Of a stretch of 28,071 bases of DNA, positions 15,852 to 23,114 are shown piece after piece. Position 1 is the first letter of the stretch. Every line of letters starts with the position of its first letter. The stretch is taken from assembly GCA_945830595.1 (NCBI GenBank), contig CALZZH010000007.1, positions 1 through 28,071 of the forward strand. Reading direction: 5' to 3'. This DNA is from Avoscillospira sp945864925 (GTDB lineage Bacteria; Bacillota; Clostridia; Oscillospirales; Oscillospiraceae). Below the pieces are notes generated by a model that was not told the DNA's origin, searched no databases, and saw nothing but the letters and a program-made list of their open reading frames with translations. Made by a program: the position numbers and the translations under genes.

Positions 15852-15897
15852 GGCCTGCTGCAAAATTGCAATTTTGCAGCAGGCCTTTCTGTTTTTT
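15852..15897 (+). terminator. Terminator of the nucleoside transporter operon
   Basis: Bases 15852-15885 are a 34-base perfect palindrome (16-17 bp arms starting GGCCTGCTGCAAAATT), followed by TTTCTGTTTTTT. Confidence 0.92.
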
Positions 15898-15912
15898 AAG
15901 ACAGGAAAGGTG

Positions 15913-15941
15913 TTGACATTTCACAAAAATGGTGGTATGAT
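15913..15941 (+). promoter_or_regulatory. Sigma-A promoter of the dap operon
   Basis: A perfect TTGACA (15913-15918) and TATGAT (15936-15941) are 17 bases apart. The lysine riboswitch begins right after the expected start point. Confidence 0.9.
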
Positions 15942-15959
15942 TTCAGCAATTACACAGAG

Positions 15960-16130
15960 AGAGTAGAGGCGCGGTGTTGATGAGTAACCTGCGGCGGGAG
16001 GGCTTCACAGGCCTGGGCTGCGGGGGAAAGGCACCACCGCCGAAGAGCGCCGAGGTGAAAGGCGGCTCTGGGCGGGCAGAGAAAATCTGTTCGACTGTCG
16101 CATATGCGGAGAGCTACTGTCTGGAATGCG
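15960..16130 (+). promoter_or_regulatory. Lysine riboswitch (L box)
   Basis: L-box landmarks appear in order: GTAGAGGCGCGG (15963-15974), GATGAGTAAC (15980-15989), a GGGGGAAAGGCA block (16022-16033), GCCGAAGAGCGCCGAGG, GGCGGCTCTGGGC (16061-16073), TCGACTGTCGCATATGCGGAG (16091-16111) and CTACTGTCTGGA (16114-16125). It senses lysine and controls the terminator at 16172-16204, so the dap genes are turned down when lysine is plentiful. Confidence 0.93.
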
Positions 16131-16171
16131 GGGACGCGGCGTGGTGCGCCGGGACCTGCCAATCGATGGCT

Positions 16172-16204
16172 GCAGCTGACCGCGGGTCGGCTGCTTTTTC
16201 TTTT
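16172..16204 (+). terminator. Lysine riboswitch-controlled terminator
   Basis: A 10-bp stem (GCAGCTGACC with GGTCGGCTGC, one wobble) with a 3-base loop is followed by TTTTTCTTTT, a few bases before the dapA ribosome binding site. Confidence 0.9.
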
Positions 16205-16223
16205 GCATGCAGGAGGACTTGAT

Positions 16224-17114
16224 ATGAAAAACCAAACCATTTTCCGCGGCGCCGCCACGGCGCTGGTCACACCTCTGGACGAAAACGGCGTCAATTATGA
16301 CCAGCTGGGCCGCCTGATCGACTGGCAGCTGGAAGAGGGCATCAACGCCCTGGTCATCTGCGGTACCTCCGGCGAAGCCTCTACCCTGACGGACGAGGAG
16401 CACCGGGATGCCATTGCTTATGCGGTGGAGCGGGTCAACGGCCGGGTGCCGGTCATTGCCGGTACCGGCTCCAATGACACGGCCTACGCAGTGGAGCTGA
16501 CCCGGTTTGCCTGCCAGGCCGGCGCCGACGCCTGCCTGGTGGTGACGCCTTACTACAACAAGGCCACCCAGAACGGCCTGGTGGCCATGTACAACGCCAT
16601 TGCCGACGCTTCCACCAAGCCCATCATTGTCTATAACGTGCCCTCCCGGACCGGCTGCGGCATCCAGCCTGCCACCTATGCCAAGCTGGCGGAGCATCCC
16701 AACATCGCCGCCATCAAGGAGGCCAACGGCAATATCTCTGCCGTGGTGGAAACCATGGCCCTGGTGGGCGACCGGTTGGATATGTATTCCGGCAACGATG
16801 ATCAGATTGTCCCCATCCTGTCCATGGGCGGCCAGGGCGTGATTTCCGTCCTGTCCAATGTCCTGCCCAAGCAGACCGTGGAGCTGTGTGACCGGTTCTT
16901 TGCCGGCGATGTGGCCGGAGCTGCCCGGATGCAGTGCCAGATGCTGGATCTGATCCAGGCCCTGTTCTGCGAGGTCAATCCCATCCCTGTAAAGGCTGCC
17001 ATGGCTGCCATGGGCTTCTGCGAGAACTATCTGCGCCTGCCCCTGACTCCCATGGAGGACGCTCATTTCCAGACGCTGCTGGCCGCCATGCGCCGCCACG
17101 GCGTCCGTGTATGA
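16224..17114 (+). CDS. dapA: 4-hydroxy-tetrahydrodipicolinate synthase
   Basis: The first enzyme of the lysine/diaminopimelate branch; it condenses pyruvate with aspartate semialdehyde. The 296-residue length is normal. K165 in AAIKEANGN is the Schiff-base lysine and Y137 in YNVPSRTG the catalytic tyrosine. The substrate loop reads CGTSGEAST (residues 46-54), where many DapA enzymes have GTTGE. VTPYYNK is at 107-113. The start ATG 16224 has AGGAGG seven bases upstream; the open frame extends further up into the riboswitch but cannot be coding there. It is first in the operon dapA-dapB-dapH. Confidence 0.96.
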   Translation: MKNQTIFRGAATALVTPLDENGVNYDQLGRLIDWQLEEGINALVICGTSGEASTLTDEEHRDAIAYAVERVNGRVPVIAGTGSNDTAYAVELTRFACQAGADACLVVTPYYNKATQNGLVAMYNAIADASTKPIIVYNVPSRTGCGIQPATYAKLAEHPNIAAIKEANGNISAVVETMALVGDRLDMYSGNDDQIVPILSMGGQGVISVLSNVLPKQTVELCDRFFAGDVAGAARMQCQMLDLIQALFCEVNPIPVKAAMAAMGFCENYLRLPLTPMEDAHFQTLLAAMRRHGVRV

Positions 17115-17124
17115 GGGAACTGCC

Positions 17125-17871
17125 ATGGAAATACTGGTACACGGGGCCACGGGCCGTATGGGTCAGAACCTGCTGAAGCTGATCGATAAAAGCCCGGCCC
17201 ATACCCTGGCCGCCGCGGTCAGCCCGGAACTGGAAACGAACCCGGAGCACCGGGAATACCGCCAGCTCTCCGAGTACACCGGTCCGGCGGACCTGATCAT
17301 TGATTTCTCCCACCATACTGCCGTGGGGGCGCTGCTGGAGTATGCCCAGGCCCGCAATGTGCCGGTGGTCATCGGTACCACGGGCCACACCACGGAGGAA
17401 AAAGCACAAATCGCCCGGGCGTCTGAACAAATCCCGGTGTTCCAATCCGGCAACATGTCCGTGGGTGTGGCGCTGCTGGTACAGATGGCCAAACAGGCTG
17501 CCCGGGCCTTCCCCCAGGCAGAGGTTGAAATTGTGGAGATCCACCACGACCAGAAGCTGGATGTCCCCAGCGGAACGGCCCTGATGCTGGCAGACGGCAT
17601 CAAATCCGTCCGCCCGGATGCCACCTATAATATTGGACGTCCGGAAGGCGGCAAGCGCACCGGGGAGGAAATCGGCATTCACTCCCTGCGTCTGGGAAAT
17701 GTGGTGGGTATTCACGAGGTACTGGTGAACACCGGTACCCAGACCATCACCCTGAAGCACGAGGCCCATGACCGGATGCTTTTTGCGGAAGGCGCCATGG
17801 CTGCCGCGGAATACCTGGCGGGGAAGCCTGCCGGACTGTACAACATGGAAACCATGCTGGAGGAACGCTGA
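17125..17871 (+). CDS. dapB: 4-hydroxy-tetrahydrodipicolinate reductase
   Basis: Second operon gene, 248 residues. It reduces the DapA product to tetrahydrodipicolinate with NAD(P)H. The nucleotide-binding loop HGATGRMG is at residues 6-13. The substrate/catalytic motif EIHHDQKLDVPSGTA includes H140-H141 and K144. The start ATG 17125 lies behind GAGGG, 10 bases after the dapA stop; an upstream in-frame GTG overlapping dapA is less likely. Confidence 0.96.
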   Translation: MEILVHGATGRMGQNLLKLIDKSPAHTLAAAVSPELETNPEHREYRQLSEYTGPADLIIDFSHHTAVGALLEYAQARNVPVVIGTTGHTTEEKAQIARASEQIPVFQSGNMSVGVALLVQMAKQAARAFPQAEVEIVEIHHDQKLDVPSGTALMLADGIKSVRPDATYNIGRPEGGKRTGEEIGIHSLRLGNVVGIHEVLVNTGTQTITLKHEAHDRMLFAEGAMAAAEYLAGKPAGLYNMETMLEER

Positions 17872-17872
17872 C

Positions 17873-18568
17873 ATGATGAACGCGCAGGAAATTATCCAAT
17901 ACATTGCCACGGCGGAAAAGAAAACCCCCGTGAAGGTCTATATCAAGGAAAAATCACCCATTGACTTTGGTTCTGCTCAGGTCTTTGGCGCTGGGGACAA
18001 AATTGTCTTTGGCGACTGGAAGGAACTGGCGCCCATTCTGGAAGCCAACCGGGAGAATATTGCGGACATGGTGGTGGAGAACGACTGCCGCAACAGCGCC
18101 ATTCCGCTGCTGGATCTCAAGGAGGTCCCGGCCCGGATTGAACCCGGCGCCATCATCCGCGAACAGGTGACCATCGGCCAAAACGCCGTGATTATGATGG
18201 GTGCCATTCTGAACATCGGCGCCGTGGTGGGCGAGGGCACCATGATCGACATGGGCGCCGTCCTGGGCGGCCGGGCCACCGTGGGCAAGCACTGCCACAT
18301 CGGCGCCGGCACGGTTCTGGCCGGCGTGGTGGAGCCTGCCAGCGCCACACCGGTGATTGTGGAGGACAACGTGTTTATGGGCGCCAACGCCGTGGTCATC
18401 GAGGGTGTCCATGTGGGCAAAAACGCCGTGGTGGCCGCCGGCTCCGTGGTGATCCACGACGTGCCGGACAACGCCGTGGTGGCCGGTGTCCCGGCCCGGG
18501 TGATCAAGATGAAGGACGAAGGCACCAGCGGCAAGACAGAGCTGTTGGACGCCCTGCGGCAGCTGTAA
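17873..18568 (+). CDS. dapH: 2,3,4,5-tetrahydropyridine-2,6-dicarboxylate N-acetyltransferase
   Basis: A 231-residue left-handed beta-helix acetyltransferase. A small N-terminal domain (to about residue 90) precedes hexapeptide repeats such as VTIGQN, AVIMMG, AVVGEG, ATVGKH, CHIGAG, VHVGKN and AVVAAG. Length and N-terminal text (MNAQEIIQYIATAEKKTPVKVYI) fit DapH rather than the longer succinylating DapD. It acetylates tetrahydrodipicolinate to N-acetyl-2-amino-6-oxopimelate. The start ATG 17873 follows GGAGG inside the dapB end, one base after the dapB stop. It thus marks the acetylase branch of diaminopimelate synthesis. Confidence 0.94.
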   Translation: MMNAQEIIQYIATAEKKTPVKVYIKEKSPIDFGSAQVFGAGDKIVFGDWKELAPILEANRENIADMVVENDCRNSAIPLLDLKEVPARIEPGAIIREQVTIGQNAVIMMGAILNIGAVVGEGTMIDMGAVLGGRATVGKHCHIGAGTVLAGVVEPASATPVIVEDNVFMGANAVVIEGVHVGKNAVVAAGSVVIHDVPDNAVVAGVPARVIKMKDEGTSGKTELLDALRQL

Positions 18569-18585
18569 GCTGGAAACAGAACTAA

Positions 18586-18620
18586 AAATGCCGCAGCTTC
18601 TGAAAGAAGCTGCGGCATTT
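18586..18620 (+). terminator. Terminator of dapA-dapB-dapH
   Basis: A perfect 15-bp stem (AAATGCCGCAGCTTC with 18606-18620) with loop TGAAA. The T-run is short, so some readthrough into the next unit is possible. Confidence 0.82.
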
Positions 18621-18625
18621 AAAGA

Positions 18626-18654
18626 TTTACCTTTGCCCGGTGCGGTGATATAAT
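18626..18654 (+). promoter_or_regulatory. Sigma-A promoter of the second dap-linked unit
   Basis: TTTACC (18626-18631) and a perfect TATAAT (18649-18654) are 17 bases apart. It drives the S51-like peptidase, aminotransferase and M20 genes. Confidence 0.78.
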
Positions 18655-18688
18655 AAAATCGATTACAACCTGGAAGGAGCATGCCCCC

Positions 18689-19432
18689 ATGATCGCGTTT
18701 TTGACCAGCAGTCCCTGTGTGTATCGGGCACCCAGGGCCATCATCAATCCGGAAAACTGCTTTCTGGTGAATTTGATTTCCTGTTTGCCGGAGAATCCCC
18801 GGTGCCTGTTTGTGGCGTCGGATCCGGACAATGGGGCATTTACGGATCAAATTACCCAGGAGATGTCCCAGGCCTTTGCCCTGGCTGGGCTGGAATTCTC
18901 TCAGAGCACGGTGCTGGATCGCCGCAGCCAGGATCAGGCGGCAGCCCTGCTGGCGGACAGTGACCTGGTGGTCCTCTGCGGCGGCCATGTGCCGACCCAG
19001 AACCGCTTTTTCCAGGAGCTGGACCTGCGGACGCTGCTGCAGGACTATCCGGGCGTCGTCCTGGGAATCAGTGCCGGGAGCATGAACGCGGCGGAGCGGG
19101 TTTATGTCCAGCCGGAGGAAGAAGGAGAGTCTGCGCCGGACTTTCCGCGTTTTGCCGAGGGCCTGGGGATTACAGACCTGAACATCCTGCCCCACTACCA
19201 GCAGGTGAAGGATTACGAGCTGGACGGGCAGCGGCTGTTTGAGGACATCACCTACGCCGACAGCATGGGTGAGTGCTTTTTTGCCCTGCCGGACGGCAGC
19301 TATTTCCTGGTGGAAGAGGATGGGAACACCACGCTGTTCGGCGAGGCCTACTGCATTCAGGACGGCGTGCTTCAGCAGATCGCCGAACTGGGAGATGTGG
19401 TTTCCTTCGAAGATGATGAGGAAGCGGAGTAA
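18689..19432 (+). CDS. Peptidase S51 (dipeptidase E-like) / type 1 glutamine amidotransferase-like protein
   Basis: A 247-residue protein with the S51 plan: LCGGHVPTQN (residues 97-105) and the nucleophile elbow GISAGSMN (S128), then ILPHY with H169 as the likely catalytic histidine. Characterised S51 enzymes include dipeptidase E, which cleaves Asp-X dipeptides, and cyanophycinase. The protein is acidic at the C-terminus and has no signal peptide, so it is cytoplasmic. It is the first gene of the unit and its stop directly abuts the aminotransferase start, so the two are cotranscribed. A role in peptide recycling beside diaminopimelate synthesis is a guess. Confidence 0.82.
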   Translation: MIAFLTSSPCVYRAPRAIINPENCFLVNLISCLPENPRCLFVASDPDNGAFTDQITQEMSQAFALAGLEFSQSTVLDRRSQDQAAALLADSDLVVLCGGHVPTQNRFFQELDLRTLLQDYPGVVLGISAGSMNAAERVYVQPEEEGESAPDFPRFAEGLGITDLNILPHYQQVKDYELDGQRLFEDITYADSMGECFFALPDGSYFLVEEDGNTTLFGEAYCIQDGVLQQIAELGDVVSFEDDEEAE

Positions 19433-20581
19433 ATGATGGAGCATCGCATGAATCCCAACCTGCTTCGCGCGCCCCGCAGCGCCATCCGGCAGTTTGCGCA
19501 GTTGGCGGCAGCCACACCGGGCTGTATCAGCCTGACCCTGGGGGAGCCGGATTTTTCAACGCCGGAGCCGATTTGCCAGGCGGCCAAGGCGGCCCTGGAT
19601 GCGGGACAGACCCATTACATTCCCAACAACGGCAGTGCGGACCTGCGGCGGGACATTGCGGCCTTTGAGGCCCAGGCTCACGGTCTGCACTATACTGCCG
19701 ATGAGGTGATCGTCACCGTGGGAGCCACGGAGGGCCTGTTTGCGGCCCTGTCCGGCATTTTGGAGCCGGGGGACGAAGTGCTGGTGCCCACACCGGCTTT
19801 TGTGCTCTACCAGTGCATCATCGGCCTGTGCGGCGGAACCTTTGTGGCGGTGGATACCAGTGAAAACGGCTTCCAGCTGACGGAAGCCATGCTGGAGGCC
19901 CGGGTGACAGAGAGAACCAAGGCCATAGTTCTGAATTCCCCAAACAATCCCACGGGCTGCATCCTCCGGGAGGAGAGCCTGGCCGCCGTGGCCAAGCTGG
20001 CCCGGGAGCGGGAACTGTTTGTGATCTGCGATGAGGTCTACCGGCAGATCTGTTATGCGGACAACTGCCCTCAGTTTTCTTCGCGGTATCCGGAGCTGAA
20101 AGACCGGGTGATCGTGGTGCAGAGCTATTCCAAGCCCTACGCCATGACCGGCTGGCGGTTGGGCTACCTGCTGGCCGACAGCCCGGTAAAGGCCCAGCTG
20201 GAGAAGCTGCACCAGTTTGATGTGGTCTCTGCAGTGTCCTTCCTGCAGGAGGCCGGGCAGGCAGCGCTGACCCAGGATCCCGGCCCCATGGTGGAGATCT
20301 ACCGCCGCCGCCGGGACTATGCCCTGATGCGGCTGGAGCGCATGGGTCTGGAGGTCACCCGGCCCGAGGGCGCCTTTTATATCTTCCCGTCCATTGCCAA
20401 ATATGGCCTGTCCTCTGCGGAGTTCTGCACACGGCTGATCCGGGAGGCTGGCGTGGCGGTGACGCCGGGCTTCTGCTTTGGCTCCGACCGCCATGTCCGC
20501 ATCAGCTATTGCTGCGCCGATGAGGCTCTGGAAGAGGGGCTGAACCGGCTGGAAGGATTTTTAGAGAAACTGGAGGGGTAG
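19433..20581 (+). CDS. PLP-dependent class I/II aminotransferase, probable N-acetyl-LL-diaminopimelate aminotransferase
   Basis: A 382-residue fold-type I aminotransferase. It has TLGEPDFSTP, GATEG, NSPNNPTG, CDEVY and SYSKPYAMTGWRLGYL, where K234 binds PLP. The family covers aspartate and aromatic aminotransferases as well as B. subtilis PatA, which aminates N-acetyl-2-amino-6-oxopimelate. The next gene is an M20 deacylase and DapH is encoded just upstream, so the PatA role is the best fit; motifs alone do not prove it. Three ATGs are possible starts: 19433, 19436 and 19448. The last has GGAG six bases upstream and may be the main start. Confidence 0.85.
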   Translation: MMEHRMNPNLLRAPRSAIRQFAQLAAATPGCISLTLGEPDFSTPEPICQAAKAALDAGQTHYIPNNGSADLRRDIAAFEAQAHGLHYTADEVIVTVGATEGLFAALSGILEPGDEVLVPTPAFVLYQCIIGLCGGTFVAVDTSENGFQLTEAMLEARVTERTKAIVLNSPNNPTGCILREESLAAVAKLARERELFVICDEVYRQICYADNCPQFSSRYPELKDRVIVVQSYSKPYAMTGWRLGYLLADSPVKAQLEKLHQFDVVSAVSFLQEAGQAALTQDPGPMVEIYRRRRDYALMRLERMGLEVTRPEGAFYIFPSIAKYGLSSAEFCTRLIREAGVAVTPGFCFGSDRHVRISYCCADEALEEGLNRLEGFLEKLEG

Positions 20582-20582
20582 C

Positions 20583-21737
20583 ATGGATTTCTTGCAGGAG
20601 GCCCGAGCTTTGGGGCCTTGGATCCTGGAGCAGCGGCGCGCGCTGCACCGCTGCCCGGAGCATGGAAACCGGGAGTTCCGGACATCGGCCTATCTCTGCC
20701 AGGTGCTGACGGAGCTGGGCCTTGCCCCCAAGCGGCTGCTGGACACGGCAGTTTTGGCGGATCTGACAGGAGAAAAGCCGGGACCGGTGATTGCACTGCG
20801 GGCGGATATGGACGCGCTGCCGGTGCAGGAGGCCACAGGGCTGCCCTATGCTTCGGAGAATCCCGGTATGATGCACGCCTGCGGCCACGACCTGCATATG
20901 GCGGCGCTGCTGGGAACAGCCCGGCTTCTGGCGTCTCACCGGGCTGAGCTGCCCGGCACTGTGCGTTTTCTGTTCCAGCCGGACGAGGAGCTGGACGGCG
21001 GCGCGGCCAGAATGATTGACGCCGGCTGCCTGGAGGGCGTCAGTCAGGTGTATGGCGCCCATGTGCGGCCCGATCTGCCGGCTGGGATGGTGGGAACCTG
21101 CTCCGGCCCCTTCTATGCGGCGTCCAATCCCTTCACCATTACCCTGCGGGGAAAACCGGCCCACGGAGCCGAGCCTCAGAACGGTGCCGACACCATCGTG
21201 GCCGGTGCGCAGATCGTGACGGCCCTGCAGACCCTGGTCTCCCGGCGCATGGCGCCCACAGCGCCGGCGGTCATCACAGTCGGGACCTTCCAGGCCGGCA
21301 CGCAGTGCAACATTGTGGCCGGGGAAGCGGTGCTGGAGGGCATTCTGCGGACGTTTGGCCAGGAGAACCGCCGTTTTCTGACGGAGGCCCTGACGGATCT
21401 GGTTCGGGGAATTGCCGCTTCCATGGGCGTCGAGGCCCAGGTGGAGATTACCTGGGGCTATCCCGGCATCGTCAACCACCGGGAACAAGCGGAGCTGGTG
21501 CGCAGAGCGGCGCAGACCCTGCTGGGACCGGAGCGGGTGACAGAGGACCAGCCCCGCATGGTCTCGGAGGATTTTGGCTACTATCTGCTGGAACGGCCTG
21601 GCTGCTTTTTCCATATGGGCGTCGGTGGTCCGGCCCCTCTGCATTCCGACCGCTTCTGCCCCGAGGAGTGGCCTCTGCCGGATCTGTCGGCCCTCCATGC
21701 CCAGATTGCCTGGTCGGCCATGACGCGATCTGAATAG
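20583..21737 (+). CDS. M20 family amidohydrolase, probable N-acetyldiaminopimelate deacetylase
   Basis: A 384-residue metallopeptidase-like deacylase. It has HRCPE (residues 22-26), ALRADMDALPVQE (71-83), MHACGHDLHMAALLG (97-111, with C100 and H102) and PDEELDGGA (133-141) carrying the general-base glutamates. The length and motifs fit the HipO/AmhX-type amidohydrolases, which include B. subtilis YkuR, the N-acetyl-LL-diaminopimelate deacetylase. The start follows the aminotransferase stop by one base, behind GGAGGGG. With DapA, DapB, DapH and the aminotransferase it would complete the route to LL-diaminopimelate. A hippurate or indole-acetyl amino acid hydrolase is the alternative. Confidence 0.85.
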   Translation: MDFLQEARALGPWILEQRRALHRCPEHGNREFRTSAYLCQVLTELGLAPKRLLDTAVLADLTGEKPGPVIALRADMDALPVQEATGLPYASENPGMMHACGHDLHMAALLGTARLLASHRAELPGTVRFLFQPDEELDGGAARMIDAGCLEGVSQVYGAHVRPDLPAGMVGTCSGPFYAASNPFTITLRGKPAHGAEPQNGADTIVAGAQIVTALQTLVSRRMAPTAPAVITVGTFQAGTQCNIVAGEAVLEGILRTFGQENRRFLTEALTDLVRGIAASMGVEAQVEITWGYPGIVNHREQAELVRRAAQTLLGPERVTEDQPRMVSEDFGYYLLERPGCFFHMGVGGPAPLHSDRFCPEEWPLPDLSALHAQIAWSAMTRSE

Positions 21738-21748
21738 AGAAGCAATAA

Positions 21749-21795
21749 AATTCCGCTGCCTTGCGTTGACAGAGGCGGCGGAATTATGCTATGAT
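21749..21795 (+). promoter_or_regulatory. Sigma-A promoter inside an inverted repeat, before the deacetylase lipoprotein
   Basis: A perfect TTGACA (21766-21771) and TATGAT (21790-21795) are 18 bases apart. The -35 lies in the loop of a 12-bp inverted repeat (AATTCCGCTGCC 21749-21760 with 21774-21785, one wobble), which could be an operator or a weak terminator for the upstream genes. Confidence 0.75.
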
Positions 21796-21829
21796 TTTCC
21801 AGAATCAGAGGAAATGTGGGGCGGCTTTT

Positions 21830-23059
21830 ATGCATGGATGGAGAAATGGCTGGCTGTTGTTGGGGTTTCTGGCTTTGCTGCTGACAGGCTGCACGGCAGT
21901 GGCCCGGACAGCGCCGGATCCACAGCCCCAACAGGAGGCGCCGGCGGTGCAGGAGCCAACGCCGGTGCCGGCACCGATGGTGGAACCGGAGCCGGAGCCG
22001 GAGCCGGAACCGGAACCCGAACCGGAGCCGGAACCGGAACTGCAGCCTGGCCCGGTGGTGACGGTTGACGGTACCCGGTTAAGCGGAGGCAGTGTCTGGA
22101 ATGAGGATGTCCTGTATGTTCGGCTGCAGGAGCTGGTGCAGGCATTGGGGGCGGAGCTGTCCTGGAATCCGCAGACGGGAGGCGGTTCTTTCCTGTGGAA
22201 GCGGGAGGCGGTCTGCCTGGCACAGACAGCGGAGGCCTTTAAATGGGGAAACCGGGTTTTCAGTCTGCCGGCGAAGCCGATGGAGGCCGGCGGGGGAATC
22301 TATGTGCCGGTCTATGCGTTGTGCCAGGGCCTGGGCCTGGGAATGCTGGAAGATACACAGTGGCCGCACCTCTATATCACCCCGGCGGCCGGAGACTGGA
22401 GTGTGCCGGAGGGATATCGTGTGCCGGTGATGATGTATCACGGAGTGACGGACAATACCTGGGGCGCTTCGGAGTTGTTTGTCAGCCCCTCCGATATGGA
22501 GGCACAGCTGCAGTACCTGGTGGACAACGGGTATGAGACGATCTGGTTTGAAGACCTGTCGCGCATTGATCAGATTGAAAAACCGGTGCTGCTGACCTTT
22601 GATGACGGTTATGCGGATAATTATTTGGAGCTGTTTCCGCTGCTGCAGAAATATCATGTGAAAGCGACGATTTTTGTGGTGACGGGCACCATCGACTATA
22701 ATTCCAAAAATCTGACCTCGGATCAAATACGGGAAATGGTCGATTCCGGTCTCGTATCCATTCAGAGCCATACAGTGACACACCCCTATCTGGGAAACCT
22801 GACTCGGGAGGCGCAGGAGGAAGAATTGACACAATCCCAACTGGCTCTGGCACGGATCACAGGCCAGATTCCCTATGTGCTGTGCTATCCCTCCGGCAAT
22901 TCCAATCAGATTACCTGGGAATTGGCGCGGGAATACTACCGCTTTGGCATCGACATGAACGGCGGCAGCTATTACACCGGTCAGGATCCTTACCGGGTCA
23001 ACCGCTGGTATGTGCCGCGGGGCACAAGCCTGGCTGGCTTTGCGGCCATGATCGGATGA
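21830..23059 (+). CDS. Polysaccharide deacetylase (NodB-type) lipoprotein
   Basis: Start ATG 21830 is chosen because the upstream in-frame ATG (21791) lies inside the -10 box. The 409-residue protein has a lipoprotein signal ending LLLTGC (C21). A low-complexity linker with about nine Glu-Pro repeats (about residues 47-70) spans the wall. A region resembling the copper-amine-oxidase N-terminal-like domain (about 75-190) has YVRLQELVQALGAELSWNP. The NodB deacetylase domain follows, with TFDDG (D258-D259), HTVTH (H314, H318) and CYPSG. Such enzymes usually remove N- or O-acetyl groups from peptidoglycan or other glycans on the cell surface. It appears to be a single-gene unit. Confidence 0.88.
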   Translation: MHGWRNGWLLLGFLALLLTGCTAVARTAPDPQPQQEAPAVQEPTPVPAPMVEPEPEPEPEPEPEPEPEPELQPGPVVTVDGTRLSGGSVWNEDVLYVRLQELVQALGAELSWNPQTGGGSFLWKREAVCLAQTAEAFKWGNRVFSLPAKPMEAGGGIYVPVYALCQGLGLGMLEDTQWPHLYITPAAGDWSVPEGYRVPVMMYHGVTDNTWGASELFVSPSDMEAQLQYLVDNGYETIWFEDLSRIDQIEKPVLLTFDDGYADNYLELFPLLQKYHVKATIFVVTGTIDYNSKNLTSDQIREMVDSGLVSIQSHTVTHPYLGNLTREAQEEELTQSQLALARITGQIPYVLCYPSGNSNQITWELAREYYRFGIDMNGGSYYTGQDPYRVNRWYVPRGTSLAGFAAMIG

Positions 23060-23081
23060 GCGAGCAGTATCTGAATATGAG

Positions 23082-23113
23082 AAGGCCGTCCCGGGAATCG
23101 GGACGGCCTTTTT
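23082..23113 (+). terminator. Terminator after the deacetylase gene
   Basis: A perfect 12-bp stem (AAGGCCGTCCCG with 23099-23110) with a 5-base loop is followed by more T. The convergent gene ends at 23115, so the hairpin may serve both strands. Confidence 0.9.
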
Positions 23114-23114
23114 C

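Noticed and set aside
21791..21829. Longer N-terminus of the deacetylase lipoprotein from ATG 21791
   Set aside because: This ATG is inside the -10 box TATGAT, so it would not be in the mRNA; the shorter form gives a normal lipoprotein signal.
21968..22045. Short-period repeats as a CRISPR-like or intergenic repeat array
   Set aside because: They lie in frame inside a protein and encode Glu-Pro units; there are no spacers.
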